Source: Berkiella_A sp963976875 (GTDB lineage Bacteria > Pseudomonadota > Gammaproteobacteria > Berkiellales > Berkiellaceae). Taken from it: 64,000 nt of DNA. Below the pieces are notes generated by a model. The model was given only the letters and a program-made list of their open reading frames with translations, was not told the DNA's origin and searched no databases. Within the stretch, counting starts at the first letter, position 1. Each line of letters starts with the position of its first letter. The position numbers and the translations under genes were made by a program. Shown here piece after piece: positions 35,721 through 44,685 of this stretch. The stretch lies in the NCBI GenBank assembly GCA_963976875.1, contig CAXBML010000009.1, forward strand, positions 1 through 64,000, written 5' to 3'.

Positions 35721-35820
35721 ATCAGGACAGCCCTGTTAAGTTAAACATCTTAAAAGGCCTGTCTTGATAATGGCCTCTGTTAAGTTAAACACCTTAACAA
35801 GGCTGTCCTGATAATGGCCC
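35721..35820. repeat. Two 44-bp tandem repeats nested in an inverted repeat
   Basis: Copies at 35733-35776 and 35777-35820 both read CTGTTAAGTTAAACA and both close with GATAATGGCC. A 12-bp arm ATCAGGACAGCC (35721-35732) is the exact complement of 35801-35812, so the block can fold into a large stem. The second copy also holds an inner TGTTAAG/CTTAACA hairpin. It lies in the 328-base gap before the DUF885 gene. It could be a REP/MITE-like element or a structured RNA. Confidence 0.7.
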
Positions 35821-35975
35821 GTAATAATACTTTGCCGGATATTGCTGTTTAGCTAATTAGCAAGGATAAGTTGAATAATGTTAGTTAAACGTCAAAACTG
35901 GTTTTTTAATTAGCAGGCGACTAGAATAGTAAATTTTGCGGTATATCTATTATTTAAAGCAAGGATATAAATTTT

Positions 35976-37661
35976 ATGAAGCAACAAATGGCGACATTAG
36001 CAACTCAATATGAGAAAGCTTACTTTAATCGTTTTCCTGATCTAGGAATGTTTTGGGGAAAAGAAGATATTCCATTGGACCGATTTACTGATAATGCTTT
36101 AGATGCCGTTTCTGAATGGGAAGCCATTGAAGATGAATTTTTACTAAAGTTAGATCAAATTGACGAAAAATATCTAATAGATACACCTGAGCATATAACC
36201 TATAAACTGCTCAAGCAAAGCTTGGAGGCTAATAAGGCTTGCCGCCAATGCCAAGATCAATTATGGGATCTCGACCCTTTATTTGGCTGGCATATTAAGA
36301 TAGGTTTAATCGCTGAAAAGCAGCCATTAGGCAGCCCTGAGTATAGAGCGTCTGCTTTTAGAAAGTATTCAGGTCTTCCAACTTTAATAGAAAATGAGAT
36401 ACAAAATTTAAGCTTGGGTATTAAAAAGGGCTATACAGCGCCCAAGCCAGTTGTACTGCGCATTATTAATCAAATTGAAATTATGCTGGAATATGCTATT
36501 GAAGATAACCCTATTTCTATACTGACGACTAGAGACACAGATGCTGATTTTAAAAAGCAAATTACAGTCTTAATTGAAGAGAAGATTAACCCGGCCTTAC
36601 AGAAATTTCTCTCTTTCTTGAGGTCAGAATATTTAGATAATGCTCGTAACAGTATTGGTTTATCTGAGGTGCCTAATGGCGCAGCTTGCTATGAAGCCAA
36701 GATAATGCGGGAGACAACTTTAGCCGTTACGCCGGAGGAAATTTTTGCTTTCGGTGAATCTTGTATGTCACACATACATGCTGAAATTCAGTCAATCGGG
36801 GAAAAGATATTTGGCACGAATAATATTTTAGAAATATTTGAAAAAATAAACACTCATGCCGAGTACTTGTTTGAATCAGAGCAAGCAATGCTAGATTATA
36901 ATTTTGCCGCATTAAGCCGAGTGAAAGACAACATGGAAGATTGGTTTGATTACATGCCCAGAGCAGATTGTACAATAAAGCCTTATCCAAGCCATAGAGC
37001 AAAAACGGGTGCGCCGGGCGAATATCACCCTCCTAGTATAGATGGTTCCCGACCTGGAACGTACTATATTAATACCCATGAATCTAAAAAGCGGTCACGT
37101 GCCGATCAAGAAGCGACGTTATTTCACGAATTAATACCTGGGCACCATTATCAAATTGCCTTGACCCAACAAGATCCTACACACCACAGTCTGGACCAAT
37201 ATTTGTGGAACTGCGGCTACGGGGAGGGTTGGGCATTGTACACTGAGCGTTTAGCTCAAGAAATGGGATTGTATACTGATGAAATATCAATATTAGGCAT
37301 GCTTTCTAACGAAGCATTACGCGCGGCACGTTTGGTGGTGGATCCGGGCATACACTACATGGGGTGGAGCCGTCAAAAAGCAGTGGATTATTTGAAAAAG
37401 CACACGGCTTTTGATGAAAATATACTTCAATCGGAAGTTGACCGGTATATTATGCTACCAGGACAGGCCACATCTTATATGTTGGGACAAAAGGAAATAT
37501 TTCAATTAAGAGATTATGCGGCACAAGCGTTAGGAGAGAAATTTGATATTAGAGACTTCCACCATCAAGTATTAAAAGATGGCGCAGTGACATTACCCAT
37601 GCTGAGAAATAATATTCTTGATTGGGTTGAATCATGGGACGAACAGCAGGATGAGGGGTAG
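35976..37661 (+). CDS. DUF885-family putative zinc metallopeptidase
   Basis: A 561-aa member of DUF885 (PF05960). The zinc motif FHELIPGHHYQ (about residues 382-392, HExxxGHH pattern) is followed by CGYGEGWALYTERLAQEMG, which supplies the third ligand. The upstream segment TYYINTHESKKRSRADQEATLF is also typical. No signal peptide is seen, so it is predicted cytosolic or delivered. Substrate unknown; members resemble carboxypeptidase-like enzymes. Five bases separate it from the following orphan gene, so they are probably co-transcribed. Confidence 0.88.
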   Translation: MKQQMATLATQYEKAYFNRFPDLGMFWGKEDIPLDRFTDNALDAVSEWEAIEDEFLLKLDQIDEKYLIDTPEHITYKLLKQSLEANKACRQCQDQLWDLDPLFGWHIKIGLIAEKQPLGSPEYRASAFRKYSGLPTLIENEIQNLSLGIKKGYTAPKPVVLRIINQIEIMLEYAIEDNPISILTTRDTDADFKKQITVLIEEKINPALQKFLSFLRSEYLDNARNSIGLSEVPNGAACYEAKIMRETTLAVTPEEIFAFGESCMSHIHAEIQSIGEKIFGTNNILEIFEKINTHAEYLFESEQAMLDYNFAALSRVKDNMEDWFDYMPRADCTIKPYPSHRAKTGAPGEYHPPSIDGSRPGTYYINTHESKKRSRADQEATLFHELIPGHHYQIALTQQDPTHHSLDQYLWNCGYGEGWALYTERLAQEMGLYTDEISILGMLSNEALRAARLVVDPGIHYMGWSRQKAVDYLKKHTAFDENILQSEVDRYIMLPGQATSYMLGQKEIFQLRDYAAQALGEKFDIRDFHHQVLKDGAVTLPMLRNNILDWVESWDEQQDEG

Positions 37662-37666
37662 GTTTT

Positions 37667-39370
37667 ATGCGCAATCTAGTACACATTCGGAACGCTATAT
37701 TCCGGATAGATGTTGTAGGATTTAATCAAGCGCTCGATAGAGCAATATACGAAAAAGATAACTTGAACCTATTAATAGGCAGTCGAAATAATCCTAATAA
37801 TAAATTTCTGTTAATTGACTCATGTTATTACATGTTGCAAAAAAAGTACGCCTTGGGCCATGAAGCGCAAATAAAAAGTGTCCTTTATATGATTTCTCGC
37901 CTGTTTTTGGCTGGTTCAGACTTGAGTTTAAAATTAAGGCTCGATCAGAGAGCTTATTTGTCAGGTTCGGATGACGTTGTACTAATGCGAGATAACGACC
38001 CCCTGCGGAGACGATTTCCACGCCGCTATTTGGAGCAAAGGCGTATATTTGCAATACAGGAAATTTTACGTTGCTTTAGTGAGTACCCCTCTAGATCATA
38101 TTCTAATGCTCATATTTATATTGGGCAGAAATTATTATCTCAACTTCCGCCAAAGCCAATAGAGGTCAGTCGCGCAATAGCCTACACCGGCTATATGAGA
38201 AATGAGCGCCATATAGATGCAGGTGGAGAGCAAAGTGCCCACTTTAAAAGCGCCCATGAAGCTGCTGGTCAGGCTATTTTACGCTTAAGTAAGCGTTATC
38301 CAAATTTAGATGCCAAACAGACTTTATTAGATTTATATCGACACCTGATGAAGTTATATGATTTGTCTTTTAAGCAAAAGTTGCCGTATAACATGACACG
38401 TCATAAAATTAATGTGGCGTTGAGGTATCTTGCTTGTATAGGTCTTATACCACTTGAGGGGCAATATAAAGACATGGTGACTCAAGTAACAGAAGCCGAT
38501 TATATTGCTTTAATTTGGCAAGCATCAAAGCATGATTTTGTTTACATTGATGAGACCCATGAATTCGCTGACTTAGGCATGTTTCAACCTGGTACTGAAG
38601 ATTTTCTGGATCGGTTATGTGAAATTACAAATGAATTAGTTAACATAGGTAGAGCCTACAACGTAGAAGTGGATAATGGTTTGGCATTTCGACCTGGTGG
38701 GGATGTCGCTCGCTCTTTTGATAATCCAACTTGTTGGGGTGGTGCATTTACCAAAATCCACTCAATATTAATGGGCAAACACCCTGATGTGCCCATTGAG
38801 TATTTGTCTTACAATCATCGTGATTTAGCAGGGTTACGCAAAGAAGTTTTTCAGGGTATTTTTAATTCCTTACATCCATATACTCGTGCTTTAGTACGAG
38901 CATACTGGTCTGACAATCCTTATAAATTAGATGACTACATTCACACGAATGAAAAAGGATTGTTTTCAAAAGTAGCAGACCAGGCTAGTCAGCCTGGGCT
39001 TGAAGTGGGGCATGACGATGCCTTAAGTTTTTTGATACATGTCAACCATGCCTTAAGGGCTGAAATTGAGAATAGACATGGTATCCAGGGTGAAAATGCC
39101 GTTGCTGTTGTCCCAAAAGATGTGGCTGATACAGCCATTAGTATCTATGCCTTAGGGGCTGAGATATTACCTGATATGTTAGCAGATGAAAATACAAGTG
39201 CAGTCAAAAGCTTCATTGCTCAGTTTGAGGCGGTGATCCCTTACCCCACATTAACATTACAATATGCCCAGAAAAAAGCAGAACAAAATAAAGAGGAGAA
39301 GCCCAGTGTCGCAGTAAATGCCTTAGAAGTTGAAGAGCAGCGTTTTGGCGAGAGATTAGGTACTTTTTAA
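37667..39370 (+). CDS. 567-aa orphan protein downstream of DUF885
   Basis: Starts five bases after the DUF885 stop; the ribosome site GAGGGGTAGG lies in the end of that gene. Soluble, no TM or signal peptide. It is rich in basic and aromatic residues in its first half (RRRFPRRYLEQRRIFAIQE). No known domain is recognised. The C-terminal tail from about residue 535 is Lys/Glu-rich and probably disordered. Tight linkage suggests it works with, or is delivered with, the peptidase. Confidence 0.7.
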   Translation: MRNLVHIRNAIFRIDVVGFNQALDRAIYEKDNLNLLIGSRNNPNNKFLLIDSCYYMLQKKYALGHEAQIKSVLYMISRLFLAGSDLSLKLRLDQRAYLSGSDDVVLMRDNDPLRRRFPRRYLEQRRIFAIQEILRCFSEYPSRSYSNAHIYIGQKLLSQLPPKPIEVSRAIAYTGYMRNERHIDAGGEQSAHFKSAHEAAGQAILRLSKRYPNLDAKQTLLDLYRHLMKLYDLSFKQKLPYNMTRHKINVALRYLACIGLIPLEGQYKDMVTQVTEADYIALIWQASKHDFVYIDETHEFADLGMFQPGTEDFLDRLCEITNELVNIGRAYNVEVDNGLAFRPGGDVARSFDNPTCWGGAFTKIHSILMGKHPDVPIEYLSYNHRDLAGLRKEVFQGIFNSLHPYTRALVRAYWSDNPYKLDDYIHTNEKGLFSKVADQASQPGLEVGHDDALSFLIHVNHALRAEIENRHGIQGENAVAVVPKDVADTAISIYALGAEILPDMLADENTSAVKSFIAQFEAVIPYPTLTLQYAQKKAEQNKEEKPSVAVNALEVEEQRFGERLGTF

Positions 39371-39431
39371 ATTAGCTAAGCCTTGCGGGTTGATAAATTA
39401 CAGATTGCAAAAGTGCCAAGGTGGGGGTAAA

Positions 39432-40277
39432 ATGCTTACAAGTTATTCATCTAACGCCCCAAATGAGTTTTTCATGCATTTAAACAGTCATTTATTAATC
39501 GCAAATCCTTCGATTGTACGAAAAGCAATTTTGCTCGTTTTAACGCTTGTACTTACAACAGTATTATATGCGAATGATTATAATTATTGGGGTGAAAAAA
39601 ATATCCATCAACCGGATAATTATATTTTTGGATATGGTTCGTTGGTGAATGCAGAGTCTAGGGCTGCCTCTTTTGAGAGCATGACAAGTGTGGTGGCTGC
39701 ACGAATTTCAGCTGATTTCGGCTATAAGCGCGTATGGAATTACCAAGGTCCAGGGTTTACTGCTTTAGGGCTAGAAAAAACTAATAATGCTATGTCTATC
39801 AACGGTATCATTTATTCTGTGAAATCAGAAGATATGGATGTTTGGGATCAACGTGAAAGGAATTATGACCGTATAGAGTTGCCTTGGGAGTTTGTTGAGT
39901 CTGTTGATTGGATGGATTTACCTAAGAAGGGCAAGCTTTGGGTGTACGTGCCTAAAGTGAATAATACTGCTTCACCAAGCCATCCCATCATTCAATCTTA
40001 TGTCGATATCTGTGTGACAGGTTTCTTAGATTATAGTAAAGAATTTGCCATAGAATTTTTAGAAACAACAGGAAATTGGTCTATGTATTGGCTCAATGAT
40101 AGATTAGTTGCTAGAAGACCATGGGTACATTTTAAAAAACATAGTCGAGTGGATAACCTGTTAGATAACCATCCAAAAGAAAATAATCTGTATCATTTTC
40201 GGGCCTTTCCGTCTTTTCCATCCGAGTGGCATCGAACGGATTCACTCCCAACTTCCCCAACACCGCCACTTTCTTGA
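39432..40277 (+). CDS. Gamma-glutamylcyclotransferase-like protein, probably exported
   Basis: ATG 39432 is preceded by GGTGGGGGT; an ATG 14 codons later also fits a signal peptide (VRKAILLVLTLVLTTVLYA). The mature region begins DYNYWGEKNI and holds the GGCT-fold signature YIFGYGSLVN. WDQRERNYDRIEL would contain the catalytic Glu. C-terminal part HFKKHSRVDNLLDNHPKE is basic, ending in a Pro/Ser tail. Family enzymes act on gamma-glutamyl or glutathione-like substrates in the cytosol, so export is unusual. Confidence 0.65.
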   Translation: MLTSYSSNAPNEFFMHLNSHLLIANPSIVRKAILLVLTLVLTTVLYANDYNYWGEKNIHQPDNYIFGYGSLVNAESRAASFESMTSVVAARISADFGYKRVWNYQGPGFTALGLEKTNNAMSINGIIYSVKSEDMDVWDQRERNYDRIELPWEFVESVDWMDLPKKGKLWVYVPKVNNTASPSHPIIQSYVDICVTGFLDYSKEFAIEFLETTGNWSMYWLNDRLVARRPWVHFKKHSRVDNLLDNHPKENNLYHFRAFPSFPSEWHRTDSLPTSPTPPLS

Positions 40278-40301
40278 ATATATCCCCAGTGAGGAATTTT
40301 G

Positions 40302-40472
40302 ATGAGATTTACTCTTGATGCCGGCCATAATGATGAAATGATGCCTTGGCTCATAAACTGTAAAGTAACAGAAGTAGAGGGTATTCTAGAGGTCAGGATG
40401 CTGGCGTCAAAAAATTATCAAAAATATGCTGACGTAACGGTCGTATCCGAGATAAGATTAGTTAAAAATTAA
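40302..40472 (+). CDS. Small 56-aa protein
   Basis: ATG 40302 is preceded by GAGGAA with 6-base spacing, an excellent ribosome site. The product (MRFTLDAGHNDEMMPWLINC and onward) ends VSEIRLVKN at 40472. It follows the GGCT-like gene by 24 bases on the same strand, suggesting co-expression. No TM, no signal peptide, no recognised family. Confidence 0.6.
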   Translation: MRFTLDAGHNDEMMPWLINCKVTEVEGILEVRMLASKNYQKYADVTVVSEIRLVKN

Positions 40473-40508
40473 CGGTGTGATAATTTTTTTAATATTAGGT
40501 GGTAGGAA

Positions 40509-41342
40509 CTATACCCTGCCACCAGACTGGACTAGCCACTTATGTGTTTCGCTTCGTGGTAAAGCTTCTATATTATGCCCATCAATAAAAGCGACCAAAG
40601 CCCATCTCGCAAAGGGTTCTCCAATAATCGCCTCATCTAATTGAACGACATCATGCCAAGCGGGTTTTAATTCGTTATGGCACATGACTTTTTCAAAGTT
40701 GCTTGATAAGAAAAATATAGCAGTTTGTGCTTCATGTTTGACAAGGTTTAAGTTATCAGGCGCAGTCCCTATCCTTAAACCTGGGCAGCTTTCAGCAATG
40801 GCAAGGGTAAAAGAACCAGCATCATAGTGGGGTTTTGCAAGATATCTGCCTGATTTTTGCCATTGATATTTTAAAAAGCGAAGTGAAAAATGAACCTCAT
40901 CTGTATCAAAAACGTTATTCGTTATGTTAGGTGAAATGGGTTCAAGGCTTAATAATATTTGCCTGACCGTTTCAAAAGCTAACTGCCATATTGGGTAAGC
41001 TTTTTGAATAAAACTCTTTACCACGGGATTTTGATTGATGAAATTTTCATAACGTGGCATTAAGGCTGGGTGAAAATGGAAAAATTCTTTGTCATCGTTA
41101 TAAATGTGTTCGTTTGCTTTACGGTGTTTGTAGCCCACATCTCCTCGTCTATGTAAAGGCGCAATTGAAAAGTCTATTTCTTCTTTAATGTGGTCTGGCT
41201 CTTGTAAGAAACGCATAAAAGCATCCATTGCCTCTTGAATGCATTTGGGATCTATCGAAAAAGGAACGCTGACAAACCCTTGGTCTAAGAGCGAACGATA
41301 TATATCAGTCTGATCAAATAGCGGTTGGTTTGTGTTAATCAT
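40509..41342 (-). CDS. 2-oxoglutarate/Fe(II)-dependent oxygenase-like protein
   Basis: A 277-aa protein of the isopenicillin-N-synthase type. Iron ligands are visible as HYD in KPHYDAGSFTLAIAE and His in KPAWHDVVQLDE; an Arg in EPFARWALVAFID would bind 2-oxoglutarate. The N-terminal part resembles DIOX_N. The substrate is unknown. It follows the LuxR gene by 24 bases on the same strand, so the regulator may control it. Confidence 0.72.
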   Translation of the reverse strand: MINTNQPLFDQTDIYRSLLDQGFVSVPFSIDPKCIQEAMDAFMRFLQEPDHIKEEIDFSIAPLHRRGDVGYKHRKANEHIYNDDKEFFHFHPALMPRYENFINQNPVVKSFIQKAYPIWQLAFETVRQILLSLEPISPNITNNVFDTDEVHFSLRFLKYQWQKSGRYLAKPHYDAGSFTLAIAESCPGLRIGTAPDNLNLVKHEAQTAIFFLSSNFEKVMCHNELKPAWHDVVQLDEAIIGEPFARWALVAFIDGHNIEALPRSETHKWLVQSGGRV

Positions 41343-41366
41343 ACTTTATGGAAAATTCCTATTATA

Positions 41367-42215
41367 TCAATCAATATGTTTTACTTTTTCATAGATGTTA
41401 TTATTTTTGCAGGTCTCAAGAAGTTGTAGCTTTAAGGTGACTGACAATTTTTCTTTAATGTTAGCTATATAATGCTCTACTGTTCGGCTTGAAATATTGA
41501 GTTCCCGTCCAATTTCTTTATATTTTTTACCATCTAATAGCCGCTTGAGACACATTGACTCCATGGTGGTTAAATAAATATTTTCATAAATGCCATCTAA
41601 GTAAACGCGTTCAAGTTTTATATCTTGTTTAAATAATTCTCGCTTGCCCGGTGGTAGTCCTAAGTACCAGTTATCAGACAGTTTAAAACTTGGATCCACT
41701 GGGTACGTGAAAGCACTTTTGTGAGCGGTTTTGATTAGTGTTCTGCCTGCGTCTTTAAAGTGTAAAATAAATTTTTTAAACATGTCTAAATTATTTAAAA
41801 AAATATTTGTAGCAGAATGATTGGATAAGTCGGAGGCAAAATTACATTGCTCAAAATAGGTGTCATAACGTTGGTAGATAGTAAAGACAGCTTTATAGTT
41901 TCCTAATTTACTATGCTTATTCCAGAACTCACAAACTTTATGCTGATTTTGACAATTACCACTGTGGATACTGATACCTTTAGAGCCTGGGGGATGTTTA
42001 CGAAAGTCGGCCAATTCCGTTTTGTAAAAATCCTCATTAAAGTATGCTTCAAGCCATTCTGGATTTGAGCAGATCATAAATTTTTTCCCAGAAGCATCAG
42101 ATCGGATAAACCGGAAAAATGTTATGTTAAACAATTTAAACAACGGCTGGCAAATAGACTCTACTTCAGGGCACAAAAGCATGAGTTGTTGTTTATGGGC
42201 TTCAAAAGTATTCAT
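41367..42215 (-). CDS. LuxR-family transcriptional regulator
   Basis: The 282-aa protein ends with a LuxR-type helix-turn-helix: LTTMESMCLKRLLDGKKYKEIGRELNISSRTVEHYIANIKEKLS (read in parts), with the conserved ERE/ISxRTVExH pattern. The ~200-residue N-terminal region, Cys/Phe-rich and His-rich, is likely a sensory domain, but I cannot say whether it binds an acyl-homoserine lactone. It precedes the oxygenase gene by 24 bases. No cognate LuxI is seen in the window. Confidence 0.85.
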   Translation of the reverse strand: MNTFEAHKQQLMLLCPEVESICQPLFKLFNITFFRFIRSDASGKKFMICSNPEWLEAYFNEDFYKTELADFRKHPPGSKGISIHSGNCQNQHKVCEFWNKHSKLGNYKAVFTIYQRYDTYFEQCNFASDLSNHSATNIFLNNLDMFKKFILHFKDAGRTLIKTAHKSAFTYPVDPSFKLSDNWYLGLPPGKRELFKQDIKLERVYLDGIYENIYLTTMESMCLKRLLDGKKYKEIGRELNISSRTVEHYIANIKEKLSVTLKLQLLETCKNNNIYEKVKHID

Positions 42216-42410
42216 TTTTTGATTTATGGTTTAGTCTGTTGTTTTTCTAATACTACCATTAAACAACACTCAAATCCCAGTAGTTTACTGGCTAGCTGCC
42301 GGGGTAAGTCAGTCTAATAAACATGATGTGAATAAAGAAGTAACTAAGTTGCGTACTTTTCAATTAATTATTTACAGTGTTTCTATTTTACGGAAGTAGT
42401 AGGAGATGTA

Positions 42411-43355
42411 ATGAGTTTACAGGGTGTAGGTGAAGATGAGGGTAGCGTTGTTTTGGCCGTTGAAAGCAGTATCGATGATGACGAAGCCACTTCTGAGAGA
42501 GAGGCAGAGCGTAGAGCGGCGGATCTTAGATTTGATGCTGAGAGATTAGATGAAGATGAGGCTTATCTTATGGCATATGCTAGACCCATTTTTTCTAAGT
42601 CTATAGGGCCTCTAGCCGTTTTGATGGGGGTCGTAAAAAAGTATGGTACGTATCCATTGAGTGTTTACCTGAAAATGATTAGAGATTTAGTTTATTTTCG
42701 AAAAATGGGTGTTACTCATACTATCAAAACGATTATATTAGGCATTTTAACAACTTTAGCAGCCTTGCTTGGGGGGTTAATGGAATTTATCGCGCCTTCT
42801 TTTTTTCATAATATTAAAGACAGTGTTCACAGTGTACTCTCATTTCTGGGAGAACAAGCGGCGCATGCAGCAACTATTATTTTTCTTATTTTTAGTGGGA
42901 TTAGTCTAGGCTATCCTATATTAAGAAAAATTTTAGACGTTTGTATTAACACAGTATTAGGTGTGGCCGATCCTGCATTACATATGTCTGATCGAGAAAT
43001 TAACAAATGGGTCGAGCGTTTTCCTGAGGAACAACGAACTGATATGGCTCATAGATTAAGGGGAATTGTAGAGCTATTTAATGGCAGGTTTACACAAGCG
43101 GATGGCCAGTATGATGGTTTTCAACATAGCGGAGATTATCGATATATTTTAAAGGCTTTTGAAAATCTTAGGATAGGCAAAGTTAGCACATGCAGAAAGT
43201 CTATTGGGGCTCAAATAGCCAAGTTAGAGGAATCCATATTGGCCAATGCCACACCAGAAAAGCAAGCGCAAATGAGAGTGTTAAGGCATGCTATGAACGA
43301 TCTTTATGCCTTAGAGCCTGACTTGGAGGCTGGTAGAAATAGACTGGCAGCATAA
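42411..43355 (+). CDS. Two-TM protein of unknown function (candidate membrane-targeted effector)
   Basis: The ATG follows AGGAGATGTA. The 314-aa product has an acidic N-terminus (EREAERRAADLRFDAERLDEDE), two TM segments at ~107-128 and ~152-171 forming a hairpin, and a ~140-residue soluble C-terminal part with helical, charged sequence (KQAQMRVLRHAMNDLYALEPDL). A central TM hairpin between soluble ends recalls inclusion-membrane proteins, but no family match is recognised. Host-membrane targeting is only a hypothesis. Confidence 0.65.
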   Translation: MSLQGVGEDEGSVVLAVESSIDDDEATSEREAERRAADLRFDAERLDEDEAYLMAYARPIFSKSIGPLAVLMGVVKKYGTYPLSVYLKMIRDLVYFRKMGVTHTIKTIILGILTTLAALLGGLMEFIAPSFFHNIKDSVHSVLSFLGEQAAHAATIIFLIFSGISLGYPILRKILDVCINTVLGVADPALHMSDREINKWVERFPEEQRTDMAHRLRGIVELFNGRFTQADGQYDGFQHSGDYRYILKAFENLRIGKVSTCRKSIGAQIAKLEESILANATPEKQAQMRVLRHAMNDLYALEPDLEAGRNRLAA

Positions 43356-43421
43356 GGTAGATAGAACAGCCTGACACAGTTTGAAATTTTATCTGAGTCA
43401 GGCTAGCGCGAACAGCAGATG

Positions 43422-44333
43422 CTATTTTTTAGGTATATAGGCCCTTACTCGTGCAGCAGAACTTCCTGCCTCGGGTTGCTGTTCTTGTTGTCGTTGCTGC
43501 AGAGCTAGAGCTGAAGTAAACCCTGGGTGTATTGGCGCTGCCGGATTAAGAGGTTGCTTGCTATTCTCCGACTTTTTAGTGATAGCTTTTATATCAATCA
43601 ATTCTAATTTTTCATGGATTTTTAATAGGTTCCCAACCAGGGTTTCTGTTTGGGCAATATGTACGCGCGCTTCATCACCTTGGACGCCATCAGTTTTGAT
43701 TTTACAAATAAGTTGTGTTTTTCCAGTGTTATCAAAACGATATTGTGCCAATTCTTTTGCCATAGCTTCTTCTTGAATTAGAATTGTGTTTCGTTGTGCT
43801 TTAGCTAATAATGTAAAATCGTTGATAGAGTAAACATCTTCTTTTGGATTATTTTCATGTAGTACCACGTAGAAAATATTTTCAGATGCTGTAGATGTTT
43901 CAGATACTTCAGATACTTCAGGTGCTTCAGATACTTTATTAGATTTATCGTCTTGTGCTGCTTGTGGAGAATGTTTGTCCTGTACTTGCGATTGACTTGG
44001 GGATAGCATAGGAGAGGTGTGCTGTTGTGTATCTTGACGCGCCTCAACAATGGAGCATACGGCCAAATAGGATAGCTGTCCTGCTCTAACTATTGAGTCA
44101 GCAAGATCTTCGTTATCTTCGTCATTGGTCACTGTCACCCTACAAATGATATAGTCAAAAGACCTATCAGAATTAGTCTCAGCCTCGGACTCAGCTTTAC
44201 TTTCAGTCTCAAATAAAACCAACTCTAAACCCAATCCTCTTTGTTTTCTAGCCAGACTATAGAGATCATCTTCAGAATACTGGTCTGTTCGGGGAGATGG
44301 TTCTTGAAGAGCGATGTAATAATCAATAGCCAT
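43422..44333 (-). CDS. 303-aa protein with duplicated domain and repetitive linker
   Basis: Two related ~100-residue domains are visible. Domain 1 starts IDYYIALQEPSPRTDQYSEDD and domain 2 starts IFYVVLHENNPKEDVYSINDF; both continue L-x-x-L-A-[RK]-x-Q-R and later have an ICR/ICK strand followed by ADSIVRAGQ or HIAQTETLV. Between them lies a low-complexity Ser/Glu/Val linker (VSEAPEVSEVSETSTASE) with matching DNA repeats near 43895-43925. The C-terminus is Gln-rich. AGAGAGAA precedes the ATG. No family is known to me; cytosolic, no TM. Confidence 0.7.
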   Translation of the reverse strand: MAIDYYIALQEPSPRTDQYSEDDLYSLARKQRGLGLELVLFETESKAESEAETNSDRSFDYIICRVTVTNDEDNEDLADSIVRAGQLSYLAVCSIVEARQDTQQHTSPMLSPSQSQVQDKHSPQAAQDDKSNKVSEAPEVSEVSETSTASENIFYVVLHENNPKEDVYSINDFTLLAKAQRNTILIQEEAMAKELAQYRFDNTGKTQLICKIKTDGVQGDEARVHIAQTETLVGNLLKIHEKLELIDIKAITKKSENSKQPLNPAAPIHPGFTSALALQQRQQEQQPEAGSSAARVRAYIPKK

Positions 44334-44685
44334 GAAATTCTCTCTATGTTAGTTTGATTGCATTTAGGTTGGCAGCTAGGAACAATACCATAAAAGCTGA
44401 CCAAATCATACTTTATTATGTTCGCTCAAGCCGGGGGTTTTAGAAGGGGGGTAATAAATACATTCCAATAGCTATATTTTCTGAAATTTTGCTTGGTTGA
44501 TTTGGTGATTTTTATAGGAATGGCGCAAAGGTGGTTTGTACTAAGTCGCAAATAATGAGTTTGATGTATAGCTTGCCTCGGTGTTTGCTTGTTTTTTTGC
44601 CTGCCATTAAATAAGACAACTTTCTCGGTGCTGATTTAAATGAGTGTCAACTATTTTATCTCCAAAGGCTAATTGGAGGGAAAAA
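44334..44685. other. Intergenic region with no convincing gene
   Basis: This 352-base stretch holds the ribosome site of the minus-strand gene ending upstream at 44333 and the downstream flank of the second LRR gene. I see no open frame longer than ~40 codons with a ribosome site and no clear promoter match. Short G-runs occur near 44430-44450. Confidence 0.6.

Noticed and set aside
42951..42970. Possible LuxR regulation of the downstream unknown gene
   Set aside because: No lux-box-like palindrome was found between the regulator and this gene; the assignment would be guesswork.
43368..43404. 8-bp inverted repeat AGCCTGAC/GTCAGGCT between two convergent genes
   Set aside because: Short stem with a long loop and no T-run, so not convincing as a terminator.
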